64,000 nucleotides of DNA from assembly GCA_013396755.1 (NCBI GenBank), contig VWZF01006672.1:110534-174533 (forward strand), given 5' to 3'. Both the position numbers and the translations under genes were made by a program. The DNA comes from Sclerurus mexicanus (lineage: Eukaryota; Chordata; Aves; Passeriformes; Furnariidae). The notes beneath the pieces were generated by a model. That model did no database searches, was not told where the DNA came from, and saw nothing but the letters and a program-made list of their open reading frames with translations. This document shows positions 12,068 through 23,329 of the stretch, piece by piece (position 1 is the stretch's first letter; each line of letters opens with the position of its first letter).

Positions 12068-12443
12068 GGCTGAGAGCTGGGGTTGTTCAGCCTGGGGAAG
12101 AGAAGGCTCCAGGGTGGCCCTAGAGCCCCTTCCAGTGCCTAAAGGGGCTCCAAGAGAGCTGGAGAGGGACTTTGGACAAGGGCCTGGATGGACAGGACAG
12201 AGGGAAGGGCTTCCCACTGCCAGAGGGCAGGGCTAGATGGGATATTGGGAAGGAATTCTTCCCTGTGAGGCCCTGGCACAGGGTGCCCAGAGAAGCTGTG
12301 GCTGCCCCAGCCCTGGAAGTGTCCAAGGCCAGGCTGGACGGGGCTTGGAGCAACCTGGGAAGGTGGAAGGTGTCCCTGCCCATGGCAGGGAGTGGAACAG
12401 GATGGTCCCTTCCAACCGGAATTGTAGGATTCTGGGATTCTGT
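12068..12443 (+). mobile_element. CR1 LINE 3' tail
   Basis: Plus-oriented copy of about 375 bp running from tgttcagcctggggaagaga through ggccctggcacagggtgccc to a gattctgggattctgtg terminus. It is one of the better preserved copies in the window. Confidence 0.93.
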
Positions 12444-15004
12444 GAATGCTCTCTGTCATGCAGGATGTGCCCAGCCTCTGAATTAAGCCTTGGGCTGACA
12501 CGTGGGAATATCTGTGGCCAGAGGAGCCTGCCAGCTTGGCAGAGGTGGCTGATTTTGAGTGATGGGGATCCTCAATCCATCAGCCTGTGCCACCATCTGG
12601 ACCAGGATTTGTGTGGGTTCAGAGGCAGCATCCAGAACTGAGGAGTTTTTGGAGAGCCAACCGTGGCATTTGAGCTTCCTTCCTTCTGCACCAATAACTC
12701 CCCCAGAGTGGCTGGCGGTTCAGTTCAGAGCCAGGGCTGGACTCCAGTGCTCTTCCTGGACAGCAAATTCACTGTAACTTTTGGAAAGGGAGAGTAAACA
12801 ATGCCCAGAGTTGCTGAGCTGGCTCTGCAGTTGGTTCCATGCTGTGCGTACACACAGTGTCTGACACCCAGGGCAGGAAAGGGCTGATAAAGGTGAGCTG
12901 TGATTATCAGCCGAGCTCCAGAACCTGCAGCTCGCTCCAGGAGCTCTCTCACTACCCCCAAAATACCGTTTGCTGTGAAAACAGACAGTATTTGCTGAAA
13001 GGGAATCCTGGAGGATGCCCTCCAAGGTCATTACTGCTCCTGCCTAAGTAACAAAGCTCCACAGCGATGTTTTAACTTGAGGGAATCTTCTCCTGTGGGA
13101 TAAAATTGTTCACTGGAAGTGGCCAAATCCCAGCAGTGAAATCCTCAGGGGTGTGAAATGAGCTGTGCATACTCCACCACACTCCTGCCTCCCCAGCGAT
13201 CCCCTGTGAACCCACAGGCTGCTGCTGAAGGGGAGCAGGAGGAAAGCACAGCTTTACCTGCTGCAGGGAGCAGAGAGGCCGAGGGATGCTCAGCTGGGCT
13301 TGGGCAGTTCCACACAGTTTGCAGTTGAGTGCAGTCCTTGTGTTGCTGCTCAGGATGAGAGGAGGAGCTTTTACGGAAGGACTCTGGGCAGGATCTGAGG
13401 ATGTTTGGCTCTGGAGGGAGCAATGAAGCCTTATCTCTGCCATATGGAGTGATGTCACCGTGATACTCAGTGTTGTGACGGAGCAGGAGCCACGCCTGTG
13501 CCCACGTGAGCCTGGGGCAGAGCCAGGATCATATGGAAAGTCTCTTTTCTCCGGGCCCTTTCCCTGCCCTGTCCTTGCCAGGCTCCAGAACATGCTGTGT
13601 TCCTGTAGCTCAAACCAGAGAGAAGCTGGGATTCCTCCTCTGTACCCAACAAAACCACTTCCCTGTGAACTTAATAGTCACAGCTGATTGTGCTACGTGA
13701 CTTTTTGCCACTTTTGGGTGGATTTGAACTTGAAAACCTTTCCAAACGTGCTGAGCTGATGGCTCCTCTCTGCTGGCAAAGCCATCAGTTGTCCTCCAGA
13801 CACCTCCTGGCAGGCAGCTGGCTCGTGTTTTCCAATGAGTCAAAGCAGCTATAAAGTCAGAGCAAGGAGAAGTCACCTAAACACACCAATAAACCCACCC
13901 CACTGCCTTCATTTCCTTGTAACAAGCAGGAATCTCTTTGCTCTGGTCCGAGCACACTCTTCCATTTATCCTGACGTTCCTCCTGCACTTTGTTCTGATA
14001 AACATTTGAAGAATTCTTTATTTCCCTTTAAAGTTTTTATTGAGTATGTTGTAGATGTTCCCCTCCCATCTCCTGCACAACCTACCCGGTGGAGGAATTC
14101 AGCCTTTGATTGCAGATGAAAACAGGTTTTGGACAGCTGGAATTGCTGAGTTTTCCCACCAGGATGGCTTTAAAGTGGCAAGGCTGTTCTTTTGCTGATG
14201 GCTGGTGCTCAGTGTCACAGTGCAGCAGAGTCCTCCCTCCTCTTACACTTCTCAGGCCTTGTGCTGCTCCAGTTTTATGGCATCCTCTCCTGGGCTATCC
14301 TGGAGTGAGTTTCCTTGGAAGACATTTAGTGGTTTAGCAGAGCTGCAGTAAGGGAGGTTTCAGAGGTCTCAGCTTCTCTTTCAGCTGCGTGAGCTCTTCA
14401 GAATGGCTCATACCCAGCAACTCTTGGTTATTCTGGTGCTCAGGGAAGAGGAATTCCCTGTTGGAGGAATCCCTGCTGGATTCTGAGGAGATGTGACAAT
14501 CTAGTCCTTAGAGTGGCAGAGGGAATTTGTTCCCTCTAATGGCTCAATAACAAGAGGGTGAGAAATCCCCAAGCACTGACCAGGGCTTGGTGATGACTGG
14601 ATGGTTCTGAACGCAGCCAAGAGCCTTCAGCCCCCACTCCCAGTAAAACCAGTTCCTTCCTGTCTATCCCCACCTTCCTTCCTTCAGCACCAGCCCCCCT
14701 GACTGAGCAGCAACAGGTTTGTACTTTTCCAGAGGACAGCCAGTCCCCAGTCCTTCTGTGGTTCTTTTAATTAACTAATCAGTTCCAAGCACCCAGAGCC
14801 ATCTGGAGGGATTCAAGCCACATATTGAATTCCTGATGTTGCTGATTAAATCCTCCAGTTTGCTCCAAGCCCAGAGTGCAGCCAAATGTTCCCCCCTCCA
14901 AAGCCGCTCCACGCAAACAGCTCAGAGGTTTGGATTTTGGGGAGGAAAGGTTGGCTTTAGCTTTGGGAGGGGTGTGCTGGGAACCCTGGTGCTGGCACAG
15001 CGAT

Positions 15005-15155
15005 GAATCCCAGAATCCCAGCATGGTTTGGGTTGGAAGGCACCTTAAAGATCAGCCAGTTCCACCCCCTGCCGTGGGCAGGGACACCTTTCACTATCCC
15101 AGGTTGCTCCACGCCTTGTCCAGCCTGGCCTTGGAGACTTCCAGGGATGGGGCAG
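15005..15155 (-). mobile_element. CR1 LINE 3' tail
   Basis: Reverse-oriented terminal fragment from cagaatcccagcatgg through ttgggttggaaggcacc to ttccagggatggggcagc. Confidence 0.9.
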
Positions 15156-16057
15156 CGGAAGGATTGCTCTGGAACCAGGCAGGAGCTGAGCTGAGGGTCC
15201 ATGGCTGGTGTCTTTGCAGAGCTCTGTGAAGAGCTCTTACCATCACCATCCCTTCCTGGGGCACTCCCACCTGGCTGGGAAGCAGGAAAACTGGGACTGG
15301 GGTGTCAGGTATTCCCTCCTGTGGAAATTGCCTAATTACTAGCAAGGTTTGGGAAAATAAAAGGCTGACACAGCTCTCTGGCTGGGTCAGGAAGGATTTA
15401 AACTGCTAGGAATTGAATTTACCAAAGATGCTGAAATATCTCGGGGTGCTGTGGGTGCATCAAGTGCTTGGCTTGTGCAGGACACCTGGAATGGGGCAGG
15501 AATTTCTGCCTCTCCAGCCATGTGGCCTTTAGCATGAACAACAATCACCTGCAGAGAGGGTTTCCTGTCATCCTGTGCCCTGACTGGAAGGACACATTCC
15601 AAATCCATGTCAGAAGGGTTTATCTTACCATGGAATTCATCTTACAATTAAAACGTCTGGGTTTTTGCACGTACTGTTGACTTTTATTTGGTTTATAAAC
15701 CTATAACTCTTGGGTTCCTGCTTTTATATGGTGTGGGGTGGATCAGTGCAGCCTCCAGCCAAGAACCTTAACACACTTGGTAGCTGTGTGAGGTTTAATG
15801 ACTGCATCCTAATTGTAATAAGATAATTGTGGTTTTTACAAGGGAGCTGAGGCACCTGGAGGACACGTCATTTAGCACAGGACAGGGAGCTGAACTAAGA
15901 GGAATCCTCTTCATGGGTGTCTCTCCCCATGGCAGATCTCCTCCTTTGATCCTGGATCTGGGGGCTGTAACGGAGGTCCAAGGTTTTAAACATTCCAGAG
16001 GAAAAATAACCCAGCAAAGGCTGCTGCCACTTCAGGCTGTTCTGTGGGTGACTGCAT

Positions 16058-16200
16058 TTATCCACTGGTGGAGCCCCCATCCCTGGAAGTGCTTAAAAAC
16101 CACATGGATGTGGCATCTGGGGACATGGTTTAAGTGGTGGCCTTGGCAGTGCTGGACTTGATCATAATTCTCTTTTCCAACCTTAACAATTCCATGAGGT
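16058..16200 (+). mobile_element. CR1 LINE 3' tail
   Basis: Diverged plus-oriented copy: catccctggaagtgcttaaa, gatgtggcatctggggacat and ttccaaccttaacaattcca. It lies about 130 bases upstream of the last TMCO4 exon. Confidence 0.75.
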
Positions 16201-16332
16201 TTTCCAGCCTCATTCTTTCCTCCTGTCAGAGCCAAACCCAAGTCTCAGGGGGCTGTTGGGACGAGGGATGAAGGACTGGGCTGAGCTGTGTCCCCACGGG
16301 TTCCCCGCTCACAGGACTCTCCTTCCCTGCAG

Positions 16333-16656
16333 GTGAACGGCCACCTGGACTACATGAAACAAATGGACACGATCCTAAAAGCCGTGGGCATTAAAACCAA
16401 GGAATGCCCTCCAGAGGAGAAGGACAGTGGCAGTCTCTTCCCCCCTCTAACCAAGAAATCCCAGCGGGAAGCAGCCAGCGAGGCTCAGCGAGAGGAAAGC
16501 ACCGGGAAAGAGGCGGATGAGGCTGGGGCTGAGGCTCTCCCAGCTCCCCGACGGGATTCCTCCAGCTCTGTGCCGGGAGAACCCTCCCTGCCCTGCCCAG
16601 AGTGCTCCCCCGGCAGGGACGGCGAGGGGCAGGCAGCGGGAGGAGGAGCAGATTAG
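16333..16656 (+). CDS. TMCO4: TMCO4 terminal coding exon E and stop
   Basis: The acceptor is ttccctgcag and the stop codon TAG is at 16654-16656. It encodes the last 107 residues. The start, VNGHLDYMKQMDTILKAVGI, joins exon D to give SSVVNGHLDY. The GH.DY motif is a good candidate for the catalytic His position. After the conserved part comes a Glu, Ser and Gly-rich, low-complexity tail (PPEEKD, SSSSVPGEP, GQAAGGGAD) that is probably disordered and cytosolic. The five exons together give 259 visible residues in one unbroken frame. Confidence 0.88.
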   Translation: MNGHLDYMKQMDTILKAVGIKTKECPPEEKDSGSLFPPLTKKSQREAASEAQREESTGKEADEAGAEALPAPRRDSSSSVPGEPSLPCPECSPGRDGEGQAAGGGAD

Positions 16657-17390
16657 AGCGGGGCTGCTCAGCCAGCACTGCAAACTCTGCCACAGCACCG
16701 GCCGTGGCCCCGGCATTCCCAAGGGATGGAGCCGGCGGAGCTGGAGCTGCAGTTTCCAGCCCCTCCAGAGAGCCTGGAGAGGGGCACTGGTGTGGCACTG
16801 GGTCAGAGCATTCCGAGCAGTCTCCCACGGACGAGAGAGGGCTGATTCCTGCCTGAATCTGCACTGCTCCTCAGGAATCCGGGGCAGATCCCGACCAAAT
16901 CCTTGCGGGAAGCAGCTGTTCCCCCTCAGCACTGTGTCCCTGCTCTAACTGGAGAAAGCAGGAGGCTTTGAGGGGGTTTTAATTAAAAACCTTTTTCCAC
17001 TGGGGATTGGCTTGGTCTGTGGATTTCAGGGGTGTTGAGGGCTCTGCCTGCCCTGCTCCGCATGGATCAGTGTCCACACTTGGGCTCTGCTGGCTGGGGA
17101 GGAGAAAGGCTCTGCACTTCCCAATCTCCAAGACTATTTTCCTGTCTCCAGGCTGATGGCAGTGAGTGTTGGAGGGCCCATTCCTGTTAGAAGCATATTT
17201 GGGACCCTGGGTGAAAGCAGCAGGAAAACTCAGTGGGCTTTGGATGGTTTATGAAACTTCCTCCCGGCCTCTCCAAGCCCAGCAGCTCCCTGAGACTTTC
17301 CTTGTGTGTCCCACACACATCTCCAGCCTTAAAAGCTCCCTCTGGACATGTTTTTAATTGAATAAAGCCAATACTTGGTACAGGATAAAC
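16657..17390 (+). other. TMCO4 3' UTR with polyadenylation signal
   Basis: Non-coding sequence after the TMCO4 stop, leading to a canonical AATAAA at 17361-17366. Cleavage would fall roughly 15-25 bases later. No earlier canonical signal was seen. The extent is inferred from the signal only. Confidence 0.6.
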
Positions 17391-18470
17391 ACGGATCTGT
17401 GGATACCCCCGCTCTGGGAACACCCCTGTGTTTTTCTGCCTTGCCACAAGGTACCAACACCCACCCCTGATCTGGGAGTTCTCGTGGGCTCAGGAGGGGA
17501 AATGGTGGGTGTGCACCTTCCAGTCTCTGTTCGCACAGGGCTCTCCTCCTCCTCCTCCCTCCCTGATCCAGCAGCCACCTTAATACCCCCCTCTCCTTCC
17601 TTCCCCAGGCTCCTGCGAACATTACCTGCAGATTATTTCTCATGGAGTCAGAGGCATGGCTGGTTTGGGGGACGATGCTGTGACACAGCAAAGCACCACG
17701 GTGCCTGGTGCTTCGTCTCCCCAAATGCAGCATCCAGGGGGGCTCAGGCCCGTCCAGCTCCATTCTGAAGGGGTGATGGGAGACATCTCTGGACAGGCCA
17801 CAGGATCCCACAGTGCTGGGGCTGCTTGGCTGGTCGGTGTTGGCTGCAGGGATGGGATGGGATGGGATTTCTCCGGTTATCCAAGGGTTTGTCCACAAGC
17901 AAACACCTAATTACAATGAATTATTGCTTTTGAACATCTGGCTTGAAGAGCTCTGTCTCTCTGTGTTCATCTCCCAAGGCTGACTTGGTACCTAATGGAT
18001 TTCCAGATTCCTCCCATCCTCCTGGAGTTGTGGTCGAAGTATGGCTTTACATAAAGCCATTGTGGGAAGATGCACACATGGATCTCTGTGCTTGACACCA
18101 GCCCCAGGCTCTCTGTCCACACATCCAAGGGAAACTGTGTTGAGCGGTCTGAGGTTTGAACCTGCTCATCCCTCGGGGTGTCCCAGTCCCTCATCCCTGC
18201 CTGCTGGGTCAGTGTCAGCTCCCAGGGGCATTGTGCCAAAGAAATGTCAAGTTGGCCATAAAAGCACTTGTTGTTCAGTTCTGAAGCATCCGTGGGCAAC
18301 ATGGAAAGAAAACCAATGAGATTTGCTTCTTCCAGCATCCCACAGCCAGGGATATGTGTCTGTTTGGGTGCTGGTGAGTTCCAGGAGCACAGTCAAACCC
18401 ATTAGTGTGAGCTCAGAATTAGGCAGAAGGCTTGGAGGGAAGGAAGGTCCAGGGAGGGCACAGCAGCCCA
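17391..18470. other. Spacer between convergent TMCO4 and HTR6
   Basis: About 1.1 kb of intergenic sequence between the two inferred 3' ends. A short GGGAT run lies near 17853-17870. I see no gene, CR1 copy or RNA here. Confidence 0.45.
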
Positions 18471-18474
18471 AAGG

Positions 18475-19444
18475 CACCTGAGGAAGAATTTATTAAAATA
18501 ATTTGTTTCATCATTGATTTTTTCAAGTGCCCGCTTTCCACATTCCTCACTGCTCCTTCTGCTTATGGCTGTGGTGGGGGTGGGTGGGGGCGGCCTGGAA
18601 TCATCATTTAAAAGGCAATATTTCTTTAGATTCTTATTTGAAGGGGGTGGGGGGTAAAGTGTATTTTCTAATGGCATCATCTCAAAATCAGTGGATTGTC
18701 AGAGAGAAGTGTGATGGTCCTGTGCCAAGAGCAGGAAGCTGTAGGATGGAGCTGATCCCGTTGCTACTGTCACACAGCCCCACGGAACATCCAGGAATCA
18801 GTGCTGGACGTTCTGCACCAAACTGAAGCCCCGGAGTGCAGCTCTCCACGGTGGAACAGGATGGTTTCCCTGGGCTGCCTCACAGGAAACCAGCACAGAC
18901 ATGTTCCAAGGCTCAGCTCCAAGGAGATGTGACATTCCATGGGCTGAAGCAGCTCCAAGCCTCTCGTCCATGAGTCATGGGCTGTGTTTCCATCGCTCCT
19001 CTCGGTGCTGTCGGTGAGATGAAGCTGATCTGTGCATGGAAGCTGGAAACCAAGCCTTGATTCAAGTTTAGGGGGACAGAAGGTCTGGAGTCCGAGGTCC
19101 AGAGATGGAAAGATTCTTAGAATCCCAGAATATGCTGAGTTGGAAGGGACCCACGAAGACCATCGAGTCCAGCTCCTGGCCCCCTTGAGACCCCATGAAT
19201 CCCACCATGTACCTGGGAACATTGTCCAAAGGTCACCAGAAGGGTGGGGGGCTGGTGCCAGCGAGCAAAGGAGGGAAGGAAGAGAGAGAAACGAGGCAGC
19301 TCAACTCAGCTGAACCTCCCGGGGCATCGCCCAGTGCCACTGTCCCCGCCACGGAGAGGGAAGTGGAGCAGCAGCACGTGGGGCAGGGACAGCTTCGGTG
19401 GGGCTGGGGGCTCCTTCCCAGCACAGGGAGCTCCGTGGCCCCGC
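18475..19444 (-). other. Putative HTR6 3' UTR
   Basis: On the minus strand the first canonical AATAAA after the HTR6 stop is at 18489-18494. This gives a 3' UTR of roughly 0.95 kb that would include the CR1 fragment at 19117-19215. The boundary is inferred from the signal only. Confidence 0.4.
19117..19215 (-). mobile_element. CR1 LINE terminal fragment
   Basis: Reverse-oriented: agaatcccagaatatgctga, gttggaagggacccacgaag, catcgagtccagctcctggc. It lies inside the inferred HTR6 3' UTR. Confidence 0.85.
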
Positions 19445-19828
19445 TCAGGCCACGGGGGTGCCGAGCTGCGGCTCCGCGTCCGGGGGCTCCGCGTCCCACA
19501 GGCTGACAGAGCGGGCGCGGGGCACCGGCGGCAGGCTGGGACCGTTCCCCGGCACCCCGGAGCCCACCGAGTCGCTCTCAGCCTGCAAAGCGAGCACGTT
19601 CTTGAGGGACGCGGCGGCGCGGGCTCCGCTGTTGGAGTTCCTCATGGAGAGGGAGATGGCGCTGGGCCGGGGCTCCCCCGAGCGCCGGCAGCAGGGCAGG
19701 AACCTGCCCATGGCTCTCTTGAAGTCCCTCATGAAGAGCGGGTAGATGATGGGGTTCATGGTGCTGTTGCAGTAGCCCAGCCAGGTGAGCACGTCGAAGA
19801 AGCCCGCCGGGACGCAGCCGCACGCAGC
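19445..19828 (-). CDS. HTR6: HTR6 coding exon 3, TM7 and C-terminal tail
   Basis: Last exon of serotonin receptor 6, entered through ctccccag in phase 0. It encodes 127 residues (protein positions 295-421) and the stop at 19445-19447. It opens with the third extracellular loop, then TM7: FFDVLTWLGYCNSTMNPIIY, which holds the class A N-P-x-x-Y motif (319-323). Helix 8 follows, with FMRDFKRAMGRFLPCC, where the adjacent Cys residues are likely palmitoylation sites. The tail is Ser, Pro and Ala-rich and ends LGTPVA. From memory the mammalian tail is longer and poorly conserved, so the difference here is not alarming. Confidence 0.95.
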   Translation of the reverse strand, partial: AACGCVPAGFFDVLTWLGYCNSTMNPIIYPLFMRDFKRAMGRFLPCCRRSGEPRPSAISLSMRNSNSGARAAASLKNVLALQAESDSVGSGVPGNGPSLPPVPRARSVSLWDAEPPDAEPQLGTPVA

Positions 19829-20073
19829 CTGGGGAGGACATGGCAGGGATTCACGGCACCTCCCGCCCCAGCCCCAGCCCTGAGCAGTGTCCCAGGGCAC
19901 ACCGGCCTTCCCCTCGCAAAGGGAACCTTCAAATCCCGCTTGAAGGGTTTTCCTTCCCGCTGCTCTCCCGGGGAAGTTGCATCTTTGCTCCCAAAGAGGG
20001 GTTCCGGCAAGACCTTCGGAACCCAGCCAGATCCTGAGCGAAAACCCGACACAGAACCCACACTGGTTCTTAC
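19829..20073 (-). other. HTR6 intron 2
   Basis: A 245-bp intron with a gtaaga donor after residue 294 and a ctccccag acceptor. It contains nothing else recognisable. Confidence 0.85.
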
Positions 20074-20232
20074 CTGCGTCATGTTGGTGATGAAGAAGGG
20101 GAGCCAGGCCACGAAGAACATGCCCAGGAGGATGCCCAGGGTCAGACTGGCCTTCAGCGCCTTCTTGCTGTGCTTGTTGGTGAACCTCCTGCTCTCGCTG
20201 CCGGCCGCGGGCTGGCTCGGGACACAGGGAAC
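20074..20232 (-). CDS. HTR6: HTR6 coding exon 2, third intracellular loop and TM6
   Basis: A phase-0 exon of 53 codons (residues 242-294) with acceptor tgctgcag and donor gtaaga. It carries the end of intracellular loop 3, including the basic RRFTNKHSKKALKASLTLG stretch that couples to G protein, then TM6 with FFVAWLPFF. Trp284 is the aromatic toggle residue. The first bases of the exon (gttccctgtgtccc) resemble the 18-bp repeat that fills the end of intron 1, so the first six or seven residues may be repeat-derived. Confidence 0.95.
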
Positions 20233-22127
20233 CTGCAGCAGGAGACAGGGAATGGTGATGAGACAGGGAATGGTGATGGGACAGGGAACAGTGATGGGAC
20301 AGGGAATGGTGATGGGACAGGGAACGGTGATGAGACAGGGAACGGTGATGGGATAGGGAACGGTGATGGTACAGGGAATGGTGATGGGATAGGGAACGGT
20401 GATGGTACAGGGAATGGTGATGGGACAGGGAACGGTGATGAGACAGGGAACGGTGATGGGACAGGGAACGGTGATGAGACAGGGAACGGTGATGGGACAG
20501 GGAACGGTGATGGGACAGGGAACGGTGATGGGACAGGAACGGTGATGGGACAGGGAACGGTGATGGGACAGGGAACGGTGATGAGAAGACAGGGAATGGT
20601 GATGAGTCTCGCCGGACTGGAGCTGCTGGCACCAGCACCAGCCTCTGCCCAAGGAGAGTGGGATTTGGTGCTCCAAATCCTGGAAAAAAACCCCTGCCAT
20701 TCACTCCCTTCCCCAAGGGGCAGGAGCAGGGTTTGTGCCGCAAGCCCTGAACCACAAAGAAGAGGAAGAGGAAACAACAGAAACCCTCAACATTGAAGTG
20801 TTGCCACCTTATTTTTTCTACTGCTCGCCAGGCTGTTCTTTGCAGGCAGACCCGGCTCGGTCCATGGGCAGAGCCCTGAAGAGGCAGCTGCTGATTTCAG
20901 CAGCAAACTGATTCTGTTTGTGACAGGGGGGCGTGAAACACTTCAGCCCACGAACCCCACGGACCCCACGACTCAGCCCTCCAGCCCCCCCCCAACCTAA
21001 AATCAACCCATTATCGATTATCACCGCCCTCCGCTGAGGGTAAACGATGCCCTGTTGCCACTCAGATTCCTGCCCGGAGAGAGAACAAAAACTCGGTTAA
21101 AAGATGCAGTTTGAGGGTTCCCTGCCTGACATGTTGTTTTCAGCCACTTTGGGGCTCCAAGGAACCTTTTGGGCCACTTTCCCCAGCTCAAGGACGAGGG
21201 AGGATGCTGGATTTCCACAGCACAGCAAAGCCCCCGAGCATCCCCTCGGCCCGTGAGTGGGTTTGTGGAGCCCAGACACCTGGCACCCAGGGAGAAGATC
21301 AACATTTTATGGTATTGACTGTTTATTCTTTGATTCTCCTTTTCCTTTCGACCGTCTGCTGCATCTTATCTTGTGTGGGAGAGCTGGCCAGAGTCCTGGC
21401 TCTGCTCTTGGAGCGAACAAACTAAACCAAGGTATTTAAAGGCAATTAAGTTTGCCTTTTCCCCGTAGGATATGAGGTCAATAAAGCCTATTACAGGGAA
21501 TTAAAGCTGTTAGATTTAGTGGCAATTACCCTCTCCTGGAGAAATACAAACAAGTGCAGCCACGTTTTGGTTATAAAACCCACAGGGGAACCCGGCGATG
21601 GCACAAGGAGGGGTTTGGCAGCTCCCGTTACAGAGCAGGTAACAGAAATAGAAGCTCCTGTTCAAAATAAGGGGCTCTCCAGAATTTGGCCTTTGCTACC
21701 AGTTGGAGCCCTTCTCCCCTGCATGTCTCCCACCCACCACAGCCAAGATTCACGAGTGGAAGGTCGGATATAAGATTCAACCCCTCGGGGGTGACGCCAG
21801 CCAAGAGGGGGGTGAAACTGCCTTTATTTTGCATTGCTGAGCGTGTTTGCCTGAATCTTCTTTCTGTCTCTGCCTCTGCTCCTGCTGTTTGTGTGCTCCA
21901 GAGCAGCTTCCAATCTCTGCATTGGTGGGACAAGGCACGGGGCACCTCGGAGAGCACTCTGGGGGTGGATGTCGCCCGAAATCACCCTCCCTGGTTCTCA
22001 GAGCCAGCTGTGGCTCCAAGGCTGCTCAGGGGGCACAAACAACCCCAGGCACCCGAATTCTGGGGAGGGGAGGGGGGTGGTCTTCAAAAAGCAAACGCCT
22101 CTGTGGGGACCTTGACCAACACCTCAC
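20233..22127 (-). other. HTR6 intron 1
   Basis: A 1.9-kb intron with donor gtgagg after residue 241. Its 3' end is an 18-bp minisatellite (20240-20606). The rest is single-copy sequence, with many short GC-driven open frames that I do not consider genes. Confidence 0.85.
20240..20606. repeat. 18-bp minisatellite in HTR6 intron 1
   Basis: About 20 copies of acagggaacggtgatggg (plus strand) with aat/aac, gggac/gagac and ggtac variants, and one 17-bp unit. Because the period is a multiple of three, reading frames stay open through it and encode meaningless Gly, Asn and Asp repeats. On the HTR6 strand the array reads as pyrimidine-rich ccctgtcccatcacc units and ends about ten bases before the exon 2 acceptor. 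Confidence 0.97.
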
Positions 22128-22850
22128 CTGCGGCGCGGTGCCATCGGCGGTGGCCACGTTGGAGGCGAGGGAAGCCACCTGCACCGCCTGCTTGCGGGCG
22201 GCCAGGAGGATGCGGCAGTAGGTGAAGGAGATGGCAGCCGAGGGCAGCACGAAGGTGAGGCAGGAGGCCACCAGGGCGTAGGGCAAGCTGACCAGCAGCC
22301 GGCACTGGTCCTCGTCCCCCCGCGCGGTGACGTTCGGGGGCAGCTCCCCGAACTCCGGCTCGTGCCACCCCATCTTGATGGGCAGGAAGGAGGCGAGGGC
22401 GGCCACGGTCCAGGTGGCCAGGATGAGCCAGAGGGCCCTGCAGGAGGTCATGCGCAGCTTGTACTTGAGCGGGGAGATGATGAGCAGGTAGCGGTCCAGG
22501 CTGATGATGCAGAGGTTGAGGATGGAGGCGCTGCAGCACATGACGTCGAAGGAGGCCCAGAGGGAGCAGAAGTCCCCCCGCAGCACCCAGCGCCCGTAGA
22601 GCTGGTTGAGCATGGCCGGGGGCATCACCACCAGCCCCACCATCAGGTCCGACATGAACAGGGACACCAGGAAGTAGTTGGAGGTGTTGCGGAGGGAGCG
22701 CTGGGTGACGATGAGGAGGATGAGGAGGAAGTTCCCCGCCGTGGTCAGCAGGATGATGAAGCACAGGAAAGCGGCCACCCAGCTGCTCCCCACGAGCAGA
22801 GGGTGCTCCCCCAGCACGCTGGAATTGGGGGCCCCCAGGTCGCCCTCCAT
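22128..22850 (-). CDS. HTR6: HTR6 coding exon 1, serotonin receptor 6 TM1-TM5
   Basis: 5-hydroxytryptamine receptor 6, a Gs-coupled class A GPCR of the neuronal plasma membrane that raises cAMP on serotonin binding. Exon 1 gives residues 1-241. The short amino terminus has an N-glycosylation sequon at Asn9. TM1 starts near Trp24. TM2 carries LVSLFMSDLMVGLVVMPPAM. TM3 has Asp102, the amine-binding aspartate, followed by VMCCSASILNLCIISLDRY with the DRY motif at 119-121. Cys95 and Cys183 form the expected extracellular disulfide. TM5 and AARKQAVQVASL open intracellular loop 3. The start ATG (22848-22850) has G at +4 but no purine at -3. No in-frame upstream ATG looks better. With exons 2 and 3 the protein is 421 residues and intact. 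Confidence 0.97.
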
Positions 22851-23147
22851 GAGCGCTCTGGGGTGGGGGGACCTTCTCTGTGCTACGTGATCATGGCCGG
22901 AGCTGGATCCGGGGGAAGAAGGACCATCTCTGCCTCCCTGCTCTGTGTCCGTCCTCCTCTCTCCTCTCCTCCTCCTCCTCCTCCTCTCCCTCTCTTCCCC
23001 CGCTCCCTCTCTTCACTGGCACTCGGGGCAGAGTGACATTCCCAGGAGCCGCTCGGCAGGAGCGAGGTCCCCTCCCCGTTACTCACAGCCACGCGGTGCC
23101 TCGGCCCCGCAAATCCCCCCGCGCTGGGGTGGCCCTGGGCGCTGCTG

Positions 23148-23300
23148 CCGGGTGCGGGGGATGTGCTGCACGGCAGGGTGCTCGAGGTGCCGGGGACGGC
23201 GGGGTGCTCGGGATGCTCCGGTGCGGGGGATGTGCTGCACGGCAGGGTGCTCGAGGTGCCGGGGACGGCGGGGTGTTCGGGATGCTCCGGTGCTCTGGAT
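23148..23300. repeat. Two-copy 69-bp tandem repeat, GC-rich type
   Basis: A unit beginning gatgtgctgcacggcagggt is repeated at an exact 69-bp offset with few changes. It shares ggatgctcc and ggtgctc words with the neighbouring array, suggesting a common origin from a shorter subunit of about 23 bp. Confidence 0.85.
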
Positions 23301-23329
23301 GCGCTGGAACGGGGAATAAGACGACCCCG

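Larger units (their letters stand above)
8397..16332 (+). other. Last TMCO4 intron (about 7.9 kb)
   Basis: Large final intron containing the 242-bp tandem duplication at 8491-8975 and CR1 tails at 8951-9012, 11310-11600, 12068-12443, 15005-15155 and 16058-16200. No additional exon could be supported. The remainder shows no structure I can name. Confidence 0.55.

Noticed and set aside
12068..12641. Open frames of about 100-134 codons on both strands
   Set aside because: They are translations of the CR1 tail, which is non-coding 3' sequence of the element.
19244..20356. 370-codon plus-strand frame over HTR6 exons 2 and 3
   Set aside because: Antisense shadow of HTR6 that continues into the intronic minisatellite.
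20170..20796. 208-codon plus-strand frame of TGNGDGTGNGDE repeats
   Set aside because: It is a pure read-through of the 18-bp intronic minisatellite, whose period is a multiple of three, and is antisense to HTR6.
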